Shown: in pieces, positions 23,860 through 31,298 of the stretch
Position numbering within the stretch: position 1 is the first letter of the stretch
Layout of the letters: the number at the start of each line of letters is the position of its first letter
IMG/VR virus record: IMGVR_UViG_3300024054_000031
Span: 1-39,919 of that record
Direction: 5' to 3' (one strand)
DNA from: a virus
DNA length: 39,919 bases
The notes under the pieces: model-generated
Database searches by the model: none
The model's input: only the letters and a program-made list of their open reading frames with translations
Told to the model about the DNA's origin: nothing
Translations under genes and position numbers: made by a program

Positions 23860-24210
23860 TTAGTTACATAATTCGATTAACACATCCGCATGGCATGACT
23901 TATCCAATGGACAGAAACAGGCCAAGTCTTTTCCTTTAAGGATAGAAATGTTTGGGACTTTTGGCAACCATTTTGGTAGCTTTCCTGTTATCCATTTTTC
24001 GTAAAGCCAAATAATGTCATCTAAAGAATGTCCGCCTATTTCACTCCAATAACACCATGAACCTTTTGTTGGTCCTGTTTGTTTATAACACAGAATCCAT
24101 CCGTCGTTGGTTAATTTGAACGGATTCCCAAATTTTGAAGGTCTCCCGACGTAGGTTGCATTTTCGGGCATCCTCCATCCTTTTACTCGTTTTCTTTGTA
24201 TTCGTTTCAT
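23860..24210 (-). CDS. DUF4326-like protein (116 aa)
   Basis: The phrase ATYVGRPSKFGNPF near the start and the C-terminal CFCPLDKSCHADVLIEL match the DUF4326 family, small proteins of unknown function frequent in phages. The start is set at ATG 24210 (MKRIQRKRVKG), overlapping the upstream stop by 4 nt; the open frame extends 34 codons further upstream but overlaps the neighbour. Conserved Cys/His residues in the C-terminal motif suggest metal binding. Function is unknown. Confidence 0.75.
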   Translation of the reverse strand: MKRIQRKRVKGWRMPENATYVGRPSKFGNPFKLTNDGWILCYKQTGPTKGSWCYWSEIGGHSLDDIIWLYEKWITGKLPKWLPKVPNISILKGKDLACFCPLDKSCHADVLIELCN

Positions 24211-24545
24211 GCAAATCCTCTTCCGGTCTTTACTAACACCCATTTGTTTTTCCCCTGTCTTTGATAAACAGCACTTCTCATAGGCAAATCCAGGATAGCC
24301 CGCCAGTCGCATTCTGGCTGTAGTCTCGCCCTTATTTCTATATACATAAGGGTCTTCCCCTTATTCCTTTCCTCCCATTTTTTGGGTGCTTCCATGAAAT
24401 ACAACTTCCCATCTTTTTTGATCCACCACCCACCAAATCCATTGTAGAGTCGTGTGTTCATGGGAAGGCGTTGTGAAGTATAGCCACAGTTCAGGCAGCC
24501 GGAAATCCTTCCTTCAATCGGTGGTAGTAGTTTTCTTTTCGTCAT
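24207..24545 (-). CDS. Hypothetical protein (112 aa)
   Basis: The protein starts at ATG 24545 (MTKRKLLPPIEGRIS), or perhaps at 24563. It is basic and rich in aromatic residues, with a CLNCGY pair near residue 17 that could bind metal. Its end overlaps the DUF4326-like ATG by 4 nt, and its start lies about 30 nt inside the upstream gene, so it is translationally coupled. No family is recognised. Confidence 0.6.
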   Translation of the reverse strand: MTKRKLLPPIEGRISGCLNCGYTSQRLPMNTRLYNGFGGWWIKKDGKLYFMEAPKKWEERNKGKTLMYIEIRARLQPECDWRAILDLPMRSAVYQRQGKNKWVLVKTGRGFA

Positions 24546-24855
24546 ATTTGCAAAACTTTCCACATAGATAGTCAGCTATTTTTATACATTGTATATAAAA
24601 TGGTGCTGAAAAATCCAAATTGTCAACCTTGTTTGGGTCATGTTGAAAAACACCAAAATCGACAGAATCAATATGTATGCTACTTGCTGGTATTCCAGAA
24701 AAACACTCCAATTTAAATCCTTTTTTGTTTTTCCGTATGTATAATCTCACACCATCGCCGTCAGATGAATAATAACTTGATACCCATTTCGAATAATTAG
24801 GAGATATTGCTTCTGTTAATCTCCATTCATGCCTATTTTTCAGTATTATTTCCAT
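24514..24855 (-). CDS. Hypothetical protein (113 aa)
   Basis: A soluble protein beginning MEIILKNRHEWRLTEAISP, with beta strands in the first half and a DYLCGKFCKYDEKKTTTTD tail. The acidic, threonine-rich ending overlaps the next gene by about 32 nt. There is no membrane segment or known motif. It belongs to the AT-rich accessory series. Confidence 0.6.
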   Translation of the reverse strand: MEIILKNRHEWRLTEAISPNYSKWVSSYYSSDGDGVRLYIRKNKKGFKLECFSGIPASSIHIDSVDFGVFQHDPNKVDNLDFSAPFYIQCIKIADYLCGKFCKYDEKKTTTTD

Positions 24856-24878
24856 GTCTATTTTGTTATTAAATCCAA

Positions 24879-25292
24879 TTACTTGTTATTATTCATTAAA
24901 GCAAATACTCTTTTACATCCAGCAACGTATGCTTTCTTTTCCCATTCTCTGTGTGGGCATCTCAAATCATATTCTGGATGGTCTAATCCGTGATGCCATA
25001 TTTCAAACTCATATTCAAAATCTGAATCAGAAAAACAAAGTATAGCATTAGTTGAAACTTTATTATTTGCTTTTATACAATTACCTGAACCCTTAGAAAT
25101 CCTTCGTTGATTGAATATTCTATCAGTATTTTTTCTCCAAAACGTTTCAGGTAAGGATGGATGTTGATAAGATGAGCGTAATTCGATTAGCCCTTCTTTT
25201 TTGCTTACAACCGTGTAGGTGATATTACTACCTGTCCATTTTGCCGGACTTTTAAATACATCACCGATATTTATTTCAGAATATGGTATCAT
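24879..25292 (-). CDS. Hypothetical protein (137 aa)
   Basis: The N-terminal part (MIPYSEINIGDVFKSP) has a short strand followed by a basic region (RIFNQRRISKGSGN). The C-terminal half has several histidines, one in WHHGLDHP. The start overlaps the upstream gene by 4 nt. I see no conserved catalytic motif and do not recognise a family. Confidence 0.6.
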   Translation of the reverse strand: MIPYSEINIGDVFKSPAKWTGSNITYTVVSKKEGLIELRSSYQHPSLPETFWRKNTDRIFNQRRISKGSGNCIKANNKVSTNAILCFSDSDFEYEFEIWHHGLDHPEYDLRCPHREWEKKAYVAGCKRVFALMNNNK

Positions 25293-25714
25293 AATGAAAT
25301 ATGTTTCTTCAGATTTTTAAGTCTTTTGCTCTCTTCCGGATACACTTCAAAGAACCATTTTATTCTCCCCCGCTCATGGTTGCTGTATCCTTCTATGTTA
25401 AATATCTCATCTTGTTCAATAGGTTTACAAGGAGAGAATGATTCCAACGGTAGAGAATAATGTTCACAATCCGGCCAACCACCATTGATAAGTTTATACA
25501 CTCCAATCCCAAAGTGGTTTGAAATCACAAACGGGTTTTCTGTTTCAATCTTTATTGCTTCGATTATGGTATATAACCTTGATTTATTTAGGGAACACTC
25601 GTAATTATACCACCATAATAGATGTTCTTTGTTTTCCTGCACTTTACAGTACCCGAATTGCACTTTAACAGGTTCCCCCTGCCAAAAGTATTTTTGATTA
25701 GATTTTGTTTTCAT
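25289..25714 (-). CDS. Hypothetical protein (141 aa)
   Basis: A soluble protein beginning MKTKSNQKYFWQGEPVKV, with an aromatic region (HLLWWYNYECS) near residue 32. No motif is recognisable. It overlaps the next gene by 4 nt, and the 52-bp gap upstream (25715-25766) carries no clear signal. Likely co-expressed with the 137-aa gene. Confidence 0.6.
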   Translation of the reverse strand: MKTKSNQKYFWQGEPVKVQFGYCKVQENKEHLLWWYNYECSLNKSRLYTIIEAIKIETENPFVISNHFGIGVYKLINGGWPDCEHYSLPLESFSPCKPIEQDEIFNIEGYSNHERGRIKWFFEVYPEESKRLKNLKKHISL

Positions 25715-25766
25715 TTCTAAGTTGTAAAATCCATTTTTATCTGTTTTTTACTTTCCCGAAAAGATT

Positions 25767-26126
25767 TCACCGATAATCCAGAAACCCAACTCCTGCAAAT
25801 TCTTTTAGTTCAGCGCAACAATAGCGAGCCATACGTAAAGGTAATTGTTTTTTCTTGCGAATTAATTGGAACATTGAATGTTTAGGCTTATGTAATTCAA
25901 CACTTGGATAATTTTCTTTTACAAACTTCAGTAATTCAGGAGGATCAACAGTTGTTAATTGCATATGTGATGAATGTTTTACGCCGCTTTTCTTAACTAA
26001 ATCATACAAAACAATACTATCCTTACCGCCTGAAAAATTAAGATAAAATCCATTTGGCGATAATTCTAAGGCTAATGATTCAGCCTTTTGGATTTTTTCG
26101 ATTGTTTTCGTTATTTTTTCTTTCAT
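25767..26126 (-). CDS. Shortened PAPS reductase-like protein (119 aa)
   Basis: The protein has the ATP-pyrophosphatase loop SGGKDS at residues 32-37 and the conserved YCCAELKE region at 103-110, placing it in the phosphoadenosine-phosphosulfate reductase family. Such proteins normally run to about 200-250 residues, and the segment after the CC motif (G/R/E-rich) is missing, with a stop at residue 120. It may be a truncated enzyme, a partner of another protein, or an ATP-binding remnant. It overlaps the upstream 33-aa gene by an ATGA. Phage members are sometimes linked to DNA or sulfur modification, which is only inferred here. Confidence 0.8.
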   Translation of the reverse strand: MKEKITKTIEKIQKAESLALELSPNGFYLNFSGGKDSIVLYDLVKKSGVKHSSHMQLTTVDPPELLKFVKENYPSVELHKPKHSMFQLIRKKKQLPLRMARYCCAELKEFAGVGFLDYR

Positions 26127-26224
26127 TGTTTCTTATATTTATGAAATGTCAAAACTGACAAGACAGATAGCAGCATCACGATTTTGAATAACGCTGCCGT
26201 CCAATGCCATATCAGAATATCCAT
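26123..26224 (-). CDS. Small membrane peptide (33 aa)
   Basis: The frame starts with ATG at 26222-26224, directly after the upstream stop, and ends in an ATGA overlap with the PAPS-like gene. The product, beginning MDILIWHWTAALFKIVMLLS, is a single hydrophobic helix of about 23 residues with a lysine-rich end. The coupling on both sides supports translation. No function can be assigned. Confidence 0.5.
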   Translation of the reverse strand: MDILIWHWTAALFKIVMLLSVLSVLTFHKYKKQ

Positions 26225-26542
26225 TTAATTCTTTTTAGTCGGATAAACCGAGAACGGCGATACCGCTCCCGGAAATATAATGTGATGATGGTTGGACAGA
26301 TATGCCCTTTCATCATCTGTTAGTAAGTACTCAGGGTGGATCATCACAGGGTCCTCTGAGATTAATACGATCCTGGCTCTGATCTTCCGGTCGTCTGCCA
26401 GAGAGGAATGACCATAGACCTTTATAAGCACTTCCTGACCGACAGCCAGGTTTAGCCGGAAAGTGATTCGGTTGGCTTTTCGCTGCAAAACTATTGCAGT
26501 TATCAAAGCGATAAATGCAATGATTATGAATATAGTTGTCAT
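26225..26542 (-). CDS. Membrane-anchored hypothetical protein (105 aa)
   Basis: An N-terminal hydrophobic segment (TIFIIIAFIALITAIVLQ, residues about 3-20) anchors the protein. The rest is soluble, with RITFRLNLAVGQEVLIKV strands and a histidine cluster (NHHHIIFPG) near the end. The stop is immediately followed by the ATG of the 33-aa peptide. No family is recognised. Confidence 0.6.
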   Translation of the reverse strand: MTTIFIIIAFIALITAIVLQRKANRITFRLNLAVGQEVLIKVYGHSSLADDRKIRARIVLISEDPVMIHPEYLLTDDERAYLSNHHHIIFPGAVSPFSVYPTKKN

Positions 26543-26554
26543 ATATCAGTTTTT

Positions 26555-26950
26555 TTATATTAACCTTTTCATTGGAAACAGTTTTTCCGGTCTGACACCG
26601 ATCTGAAAAAGTATCGTATCCATGCGTTCACGATACGATTTTTCAGTTTGATAATAATCTACTACCTTTCTTATTGCGTGCATTCCGGTCGAGTGGTTTT
26701 TTCGAAAATCCAAACATATCTGGTTGTTCGATTTTTTTGTCAATCGGTTCAATAAGAAAATAACTATCTGACGTGGTTCAGCAATCTCACGCTTTTTAGT
26801 TTTTAGAAATAAATCGGTTTCCGAGATACCGTATATCTCACAAACAGTTACCGGTATTTTGTCAGATAAATCTTTCACGAATGTTTTATTTTCAATCCGC
26901 TTGATCCAGGATTCAATTTGAAGTCTTAAAAGTGTATCGTTTGCGCTCAT
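26555..26950 (-). CDS. DnaA domain IV-like protein (131 aa)
   Basis: Residues about 38-105 match the C-terminal DNA-binding domain of DnaA: the helix-turn-helix segment EPRQIVIFLLNRLTKKS is followed by a weakened version of the DHTTVxHA signature (KNHSTGMHAIRKV). There is no AAA+ domain, so this is a stand-alone DNA-binding module. It could bind an origin or act as a regulator. It is the first gene after a duplicated early-promoter box at 26958-27006 and the last of the replication-linked genes. Stand-alone DnaA domain IV proteins are known in several phage groups. Confidence 0.85.
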   Translation of the reverse strand: MSANDTLLRLQIESWIKRIENKTFVKDLSDKIPVTVCEIYGISETDLFLKTKKREIAEPRQIVIFLLNRLTKKSNNQICLDFRKNHSTGMHAIRKVVDYYQTEKSYRERMDTILFQIGVRPEKLFPMKRLI

Positions 26951-26957
26951 TGAATTG

Positions 26958-27006
26958 TAAATATAAACTATTATTTTACATATAATATTAAAAAGAGATT
27001 AAAATG
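26958..27006 (-). promoter_or_regulatory. Early-type promoter box (copy A)
   Basis: This 49-bp box aligns without gaps to 32748-32796, with 39 of 49 positions identical. The box ends (minus strand) in TATATTTA, one base away from the TAnnTTTG -7 element, and begins with CATTTTAATC. It lies in the gap between the HTH gene (stop at 27010) and the DnaA-like gene (start 26950). Transcription would begin right before that ATG, so the leader would be very short. The shared box indicates a common regulator or sigma specificity. Confidence 0.7.
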
Positions 27007-27009
27007 AAA

Positions 27010-27246
27010 TTAATATTTCAAAGAATACCGGGCATACCGTTTTCTGCCATTCTGGATCATCACAGTTTTAATCCCTATTTCCGGCAGCCCGTATTTCCCC
27101 CTGCGAAGGTCGTAGATTCTTCCACTTAACCGGTCGCAATTAAACAACTGCGATGCCTCACGTGCAGATATTGACTTACCCTGTAAAAGGTAGTTCAATA
27201 TTTTTTTGCATTGACTTTCCATTGTACCTATATGTTTAGCGTTCAT
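27010..27246 (-). CDS. Winged-helix / HTH DNA-binding protein (78 aa)
   Basis: The start is set at ATG 27246 (MNAKHIGTMESQ), which overlaps the upstream stop by 11 nt; a longer frame to 27348 lies inside that gene. Residues about 10-55 form a helix-turn-helix (KKILNYLLQGKSISAREAS, then LFNCDRLSGRIYDLRRGK), followed by a two-strand wing (GIKTVMIQNGRKRYARYSL). Many small phage proteins of this pattern regulate or bind DNA. It sits directly before promoter copy A, so it could control that promoter. Confidence 0.75.
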   Translation of the reverse strand: MNAKHIGTMESQCKKILNYLLQGKSISAREASQLFNCDRLSGRIYDLRRGKYGLPEIGIKTVMIQNGRKRYARYSLKY

Positions 27247-27430
27247 AATATTCAAGTAAAACATCGACTTCGTAACCAAGTCTTTTAGATTCGGTTCGTT
27301 GCACAATCGCACGGTATCTCTCCAATTGCTTATGCGTAGAAAAACCAAACTGTTTGCTTACCTTCGTCATTTTCGGCCTCTTTTCCTGATCTCCTTTCCG
27401 GTAAATTGCCATTGCTTTAACTATTATCAT
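27236..27430 (-). CDS. Small basic hypothetical protein (up to 64 aa)
   Basis: The frame begins at 27430 (MIIVKAMAIYRKGDQEKR) or at the in-frame ATG 27412. It is charged and helical, with many R and K residues. The start lies within the NinB-like gene end (14 nt overlap) and the stop overlaps the HTH gene. Nothing diagnostic is visible; it may bind DNA, given basic character and neighbours. Confidence 0.6.
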   Translation of the reverse strand: MIIVKAMAIYRKGDQEKRPKMTKVSKQFGFSTHKQLERYRAIVQRTESKRLGYEVDVLLEYYER

Positions 27431-27887
27431 CAGTTTCTTTGTTATCGATTATTTCTTCACTCCATTCCTCATTCGGCAACGGGACTGTTATCCCGAACCA
27501 TTCCAGGATGAACGCCCGGCAACGTTCAAGATATGTTTCAAATTCCGATGTATTTAGGTTCGTTGTCGATCCAGGTATCTGTATGTATTTACCCTCAATG
27601 GTTGGATGCATTATTTCCCGAAAAAGGAATTTATGTTTCAATATATCGTGTGCCTGATTTGTTGTTACTCCTTCTCCGGTTGTTTCATAAAATCCCCGGC
27701 AAAACTCATAAACCACGACGCCCCAGTAGTAAGCGTTCTGAGGCAGACTGCGTTTGTTATATATGCGTTCCAACCGAAGCCGGACAATGCAGTCAGGCAG
27801 TTGTTTTATGGCTGCCAGAAACCGATCTCGGTATGCAATTTTTAACCGACCGTCTTTTACATTACCATATACTTCAACCATTCTCAT
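27417..27887 (-). CDS. NinB-like recombination protein (156 aa)
   Basis: The sequence has the pattern of NinB/Orf proteins, which assist RecF-type or lambda recombination by binding single-stranded DNA. It carries the conserved RSLPQNAYYWGVVV (residues 46-59), a central helical region QAHDILKHKFLF, and the C-terminal FETYLERCRAFILEWFGI. It lies with RecT, YqaJ and VRR-NUC genes in the same operon, overlapping the nuclease by 14 nt. That context supports a role in recombination or replication restart. Confidence 0.82.
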   Translation of the reverse strand: MRMVEVYGNVKDGRLKIAYRDRFLAAIKQLPDCIVRLRLERIYNKRSLPQNAYYWGVVVYEFCRGFYETTGEGVTTNQAHDILKHKFLFREIMHPTIEGKYIQIPGSTTNLNTSEFETYLERCRAFILEWFGITVPLPNEEWSEEIIDNKETDDNS

Positions 27888-28323
27888 ATATATAAAATAT
27901 ATCCTGACATTGAATAAAATCTTTCAATCCCATATAGTAGTCAATGATCTTTTTTGCATCATCAAACCCGGCAGCGAACCGGACAAAATATCCTTCCTGT
28001 TCCAATCTGTCAAGTATCTTTGCCTGATTCTGTATGTGTGGATTGTCCAGCAATCTGCCGTCTTTTCTCAGATATGCTTCCCGGTTCTTTTTCAGTTCAA
28101 GTACCAATCCGCAATATATATGTTTCCAATCCGTAACTTTTGTTTTCAGGATAATCAAGTCTGGAATCCCGGCCTCCGACCGCATCCGTTTGATCTGCAC
28201 TCGCATTCCGATTGAGAGACGTAGCCCACCAGGATCAGAAGTAAATACGACACCCGGATATTGCATTGCGATATAACGGCAAACAGACAGATGCAATGAC
28301 TTCTCTTCTTTCATTTCAATCAA
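27874..28323 (-). CDS. VRR-NUC domain nuclease (149 aa)
   Basis: This is a compact PD-(D/E)XK nuclease of the VRR-NUC family. The motif residues are visible: D55 in AGIPDLIIL, E76 and K78 in LVLELKK, and Q100 in HIQNQAKILDRL. The N-terminal helix starts KEEKSLHLSVCRYIAM. VRR-NUC proteins cleave structured or flap DNA, fitting a phage recombination module. The start overlaps the upstream gene by 8 nt. The AT-rich sequence before the start includes a possible TATATTTG at 28340-28347, inside the neighbour. Confidence 0.88.
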   Translation of the reverse strand: MIEMKEEKSLHLSVCRYIAMQYPGVVFTSDPGGLRLSIGMRVQIKRMRSEAGIPDLIILKTKVTDWKHIYCGLVLELKKNREAYLRKDGRLLDNPHIQNQAKILDRLEQEGYFVRFAAGFDDAKKIIDYYMGLKDFIQCQDIFYIYENG

Positions 28324-28594
28324 TATAATTCATTATACACAAATATATTTTCCCTAAGATATATTCCCGTTCTATGATTCTCATAGCCGTTTTCGGATCA
28401 AAAGCAAAAACCATATAAGAAATTAAGCTATTGATCCTTTCCGGGTCGATTTCCCGGCATTCTATCACGCGGGCATTTCCGATCCATTCGCCGGCTACCA
28501 TTACCTCATGCACGCCGGATAGCACTTCGTTGGAGATATGCAGAAAAAAATCGCTCTGCAATTTATTGTATCTATCCTCTTTGTATTCGATCAT
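28316..28594 (-). CDS. Hypothetical protein (92 aa)
   Basis: A helical-looking protein that begins MIEYKEDRYNKLQSDF and has an aromatic-hydrophobic C-terminus (IIEREYILGKIYLCIMNYI). It overlaps both neighbours by 4-8 nt, in the middle of the recombination/replication genes. No motif is visible and the family is not recognised. Confidence 0.6.
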   Translation of the reverse strand: MIEYKEDRYNKLQSDFFLHISNEVLSGVHEVMVAGEWIGNARVIECREIDPERINSLISYMVFAFDPKTAMRIIEREYILGKIYLCIMNYID

Positions 28595-29019
28595 TTTTTC
28601 AAAGTCCAGAATTTTTTACCTTCAATATCGATCATATCGAAATCAGTAAATGTATGTCCTTTCGGGATCATTTCGTTTACAATCTCCGAGTGCGTGTATA
28701 GTTTGATCGTATCGTCATAACTGCATATCTCCGATACGGAAGGTGTCGGATATTTACAGGTATCGATCACACGGGAAACAGCGTCGTGTAGTTGTTCACG
28801 GGTCATTTTCCTGAATACAATCCTTTCAGTAAGGATCGCAAAGTATTCCTTTGAAAGTGATGGAAACGCTGCACGCAACCGCATCAATTCAGTCGCTATC
28901 TCACGATGTGATGGGACTGGTTGCCCTTCGTAGCGACTTATTTCAAGCCTTTGTTTCGGTTGTGCGTCGTGCGATTTCCTCCAAATCTGCAATGCTTGTC
29001 CGATGCTTTTCGTATTCAT
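28591..29019 (-). CDS. Replication-linked hypothetical protein (142 aa)
   Basis: This protein begins MNTKSIGQALQIWRKSHD and is helical through residue ~100 (TEL MRLRAAFPSLSKEYFA then VSRVIDTCKYPTPSVSEIC). The pattern of a helical N-terminal half and a short strand-rich end resembles proteins next to DUF1376-like initiators in Bacteroidota phages, but I cannot assign it. It overlaps the upstream replication protein by 77 nt, and its stop overlaps the next ATG by 4 nt. Confidence 0.6.
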   Translation of the reverse strand: MNTKSIGQALQIWRKSHDAQPKQRLEISRYEGQPVPSHREIATELMRLRAAFPSLSKEYFAILTERIVFRKMTREQLHDAVSRVIDTCKYPTPSVSEICSYDDTIKLYTHSEIVNEMIPKGHTFTDFDMIDIEGKKFWTLKK

Positions 29020-29650
29020 TGTTTATCTCATTGAATTTTGATACAATTAATGACGGAGACATATTTTTCCGTAGCCAGTCATTTCCGATATTCAGGACTG
29101 ATTTGAAATATTTCCGGAGTGCGACCTCCGCTTCTTCCGTCGATGCGTCAGGATGATGCTTCTTATATAACGTAGCCAGCTTTCCGATTGCCTGCCGTTC
29201 TTTCCCATTGTTCACTATCTCATATTCACGGCCACGTTCAGATAGATAAACATCGCACCAGATTTTCAATATCTGGTCAATGTAGTCATTTTTATCTGTA
29301 GTTTCATTTTCATCTCGGCCTGTTTTACTTAAATTTTTGATACGGGAATCCCGGAAGACTTTCCGCTTTCCCATTTCTTTTTCAAGCCGTTCATTGTAAA
29401 ACAATCCTTCCTTGTCTTTCTTAAATTTCTTTTTCAATCCGGCTTCCCACATCGGGAAATCTACATGCAATAAAATACGAATTTCCGCTTCCGTCATATG
29501 CCCATTGTTAAACTGAGCGCAAAGTAGATCGAAGTATGCCCCTTTCATTGCCCGGTTCATCAATATAGTGCCTCCGAGCCAGTCTCCGAAATACCACAAT
29601 ACGGCCGGGTCTTTAGATTCCGGATTTTGTTTTACGTTTTTTCCTGACAA
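28943..29650 (-). CDS. DUF1376-like replication protein (235 aa)
   Basis: Residues about 18-66 read WYFGDWLGGTILMNRAMKG followed by AYFDLLCAQFNNG and AEIRILL, a match to the DUF1376 pattern found in phage replication and primosome-like proteins. The rest is charged and helical, with a conserved-looking KYFKSVLNIGNDWLRKNM stretch near 185-202. It lies between the RecT/YqaJ genes and the VRR-NUC gene, consistent with replication initiation or helicase loading. No ATPase motif is visible, so it is not itself a helicase. Confidence 0.75.
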   Translation of the reverse strand: MSGKNVKQNPESKDPAVLWYFGDWLGGTILMNRAMKGAYFDLLCAQFNNGHMTEAEIRILLHVDFPMWEAGLKKKFKKDKEGLFYNERLEKEMGKRKVFRDSRIKNLSKTGRDENETTDKNDYIDQILKIWCDVYLSERGREYEIVNNGKERQAIGKLATLYKKHHPDASTEEAEVALRKYFKSVLNIGNDWLRKNMSPSLIVSKFNEINNEYEKHRTSIADLEEIARRTTETKA

Positions 29651-29858
29651 TGTTTTCTGGTTTACAGATTTTAATTACTTCCGGCATTTCATCCGGATTT
29701 ACCAAGAGTTCGTCTCTCGTTTTCACACGGTATTCCCTCCTCCCGATCCTGCCGTAATTTAACGGAGCTACAAATAATAGTTCTTCCTTCCCCTCTGCGA
29801 TCAACCTACGTGCATGTTCTACTGCACGTTCTCGGTTTTCAAATATACCGTATATCAT
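29613..29858 (-). CDS. Small hypothetical protein (81 aa)
   Basis: A charged protein with MIYGIFENRERAVEHARR at the start and a basic end (NIVRKKRKTKSG). The start overlaps the YqaJ gene by 4 nt and the end overlaps the replication protein by 38 nt, so all three are coupled. The C-terminal basic tail could bind nucleic acid. No family is recognised. Confidence 0.6.
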   Translation of the reverse strand: MIYGIFENRERAVEHARRLIAEGKEELLFVAPLNYGRIGRREYRVKTRDELLVNPDEMPEVIKICKPENIVRKKRKTKSGI

Positions 29859-30490
29859 TTTATGTTGTTTTTGATTTCCTGCATTACTGCATTGCGTGTC
29901 TCTACGGCAGCTTTGATCCGCTCACGAATCAAAGCGAATGCATCGGTATCCGGAAGTATTTCGATAGAATATAACTTATATTCATCTTTGAAATACGGGT
30001 GAAAGGAAACAAAATCCCACGACTGCATTTTCGTGAAAAGCATTGACGACATGATCTGCCAGTAATAGGCAGGTTTGTAACGTTTCAGGTCATCATTATT
30101 TTTTATCATGAATGCTTCGATATGCGCCCGGTTTGTATATGGGCATTTCAATTCAATGCCTCGACTTGCGCCCTTAACCAGTCCGTCCGGAGTACAGCCG
30201 CAGTCTTTGTTGCCGGGAAAAATCAGAAAGCCCGGATATTCGAGTGTTTCCCCGAACGTCGATTCATATAGAGACAGTCCGACCGGTTCCCATTCTAATC
30301 CCCATTGCATCTCCCGTGATTTAATTTCCTGAATCTTTTCAGAACATAATTCAGAAACCTTTTCCAAGATATATGTCTGGGCTGTATCCGTCCAGTCATC
30401 TAATTTATGACCAAACTTCTTGCCCATCAATTTATGTATCTCGGAAGCGGTAAACCGTCCGAGCCGTAATTCACGATTGCGTTGGTCCAT
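29855..30490 (-). CDS. YqaJ-like exonuclease (lambda-exonuclease family, 211 aa)
   Basis: The enzyme digests duplex DNA to feed single-strand annealing by the RecT protein. The motifs are visible: RLGRFTASEIHKLM at residues 9-22, WGLEWEP near 63-69, the catalytic D102 in CGCTPDGLV, and E113 with K115 in IELKCP; Q145 follows in YYWQIM. It overlaps the RecT gene by 20 nt. Together they form a two-component recombination system, as in lambda Exo/Bet. Confidence 0.92.
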   Translation of the reverse strand: MDQRNRELRLGRFTASEIHKLMGKKFGHKLDDWTDTAQTYILEKVSELCSEKIQEIKSREMQWGLEWEPVGLSLYESTFGETLEYPGFLIFPGNKDCGCTPDGLVKGASRGIELKCPYTNRAHIEAFMIKNNDDLKRYKPAYYWQIMSSMLFTKMQSWDFVSFHPYFKDEYKLYSIEILPDTDAFALIRERIKAAVETRNAVMQEIKNNIK

Positions 30491-31295
30491 TTTCCGGGAA
30501 TAACGGTGGTTGTTGTGTCCGGCGTTTTGCCGGTAGTTTTACTTCGGGACCGATGGCCGGAGTATCCGGATTGTTATTTCCATTTTTAACATCTGCCTGA
30601 TCCGGATATGAAAGATCAATGATTTCAAGATTTGCATCCATTTTGATCTCAGACTGATCCTGCATTACAGCCGTCTGCATCTCAACTGACAGAGGTGCGT
30701 AACGGGCAAGCAAAAGTTTCAACACGGTCTTCGATGCCATTGCGTCGAAATTCTGCTTCCATGACCCGGAAGGGAAATCAAATGTTTTGGAATAACGCTT
30801 ACCGTGTTTTGTAATGCTTTCAATAGACATATACATAGATTTCTTAAATCCGTTAATCAGTTCAAAATATGCTGCATATCCGATTATCTTGTCATCGGTT
30901 TTCTCTCCGGATAAATCAAATTCGCCGGTTAATCGGTCAATCACTTTCAATTCGCCGGCATATACTTCCGTTACATTTATGTTCCGGAATTGACCTGAAC
31001 GCAACGCAAGCTGGATGAATCCTTTTGTCATGATCTGAAATTGCGCCGTGTCTTTGTAGGGAATTATCGCTGCGAATCCAAGCGAAGGATTTATCTGAAG
31101 GTTCAGTGATGCAGCGGCAACGGCTGCGGATAAAATACTTTTCGGATCACACTTTGCAAGTGCAGAAGTAGTAGCCAGAGTAGTTACGGAAGAAATAAAT
31201 GCCGGAGCGTTTTTCCCCAGAATTTCCTGAAATTTCTGTTTTACCAAATCATTCGCCATGAGCGAACGGATGGACAGTTCTTTTGTTTCTGACAT
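30471..31295 (-). CDS. RecT single-strand annealing protein (274 aa)
   Basis: This is a full-length RecT-family annealase. Characteristic segments include LATTSALAKCDPKSILSAAV, then LNLQINPSLGFAAIIPYKD, and QIMTKGFIQLALRSGQFRNI. The C-terminal ~40 residues are Pro- and Gln-rich and probably disordered, as in other RecT proteins, where they may bind partner nuclease or SSB. It pairs with the overlapping YqaJ exonuclease gene. No SSB gene is apparent nearby. Confidence 0.93.
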   Translation of the reverse strand: MSETKELSIRSLMANDLVKQKFQEILGKNAPAFISSVTTLATTSALAKCDPKSILSAAVAAASLNLQINPSLGFAAIIPYKDTAQFQIMTKGFIQLALRSGQFRNINVTEVYAGELKVIDRLTGEFDLSGEKTDDKIIGYAAYFELINGFKKSMYMSIESITKHGKRYSKTFDFPSGSWKQNFDAMASKTVLKLLLARYAPLSVEMQTAVMQDQSEIKMDANLEIIDLSYPDQADVKNGNNNPDTPAIGPEVKLPAKRRTQQPPLFPENGPTQS

Positions 31296-31298
31296 ATG

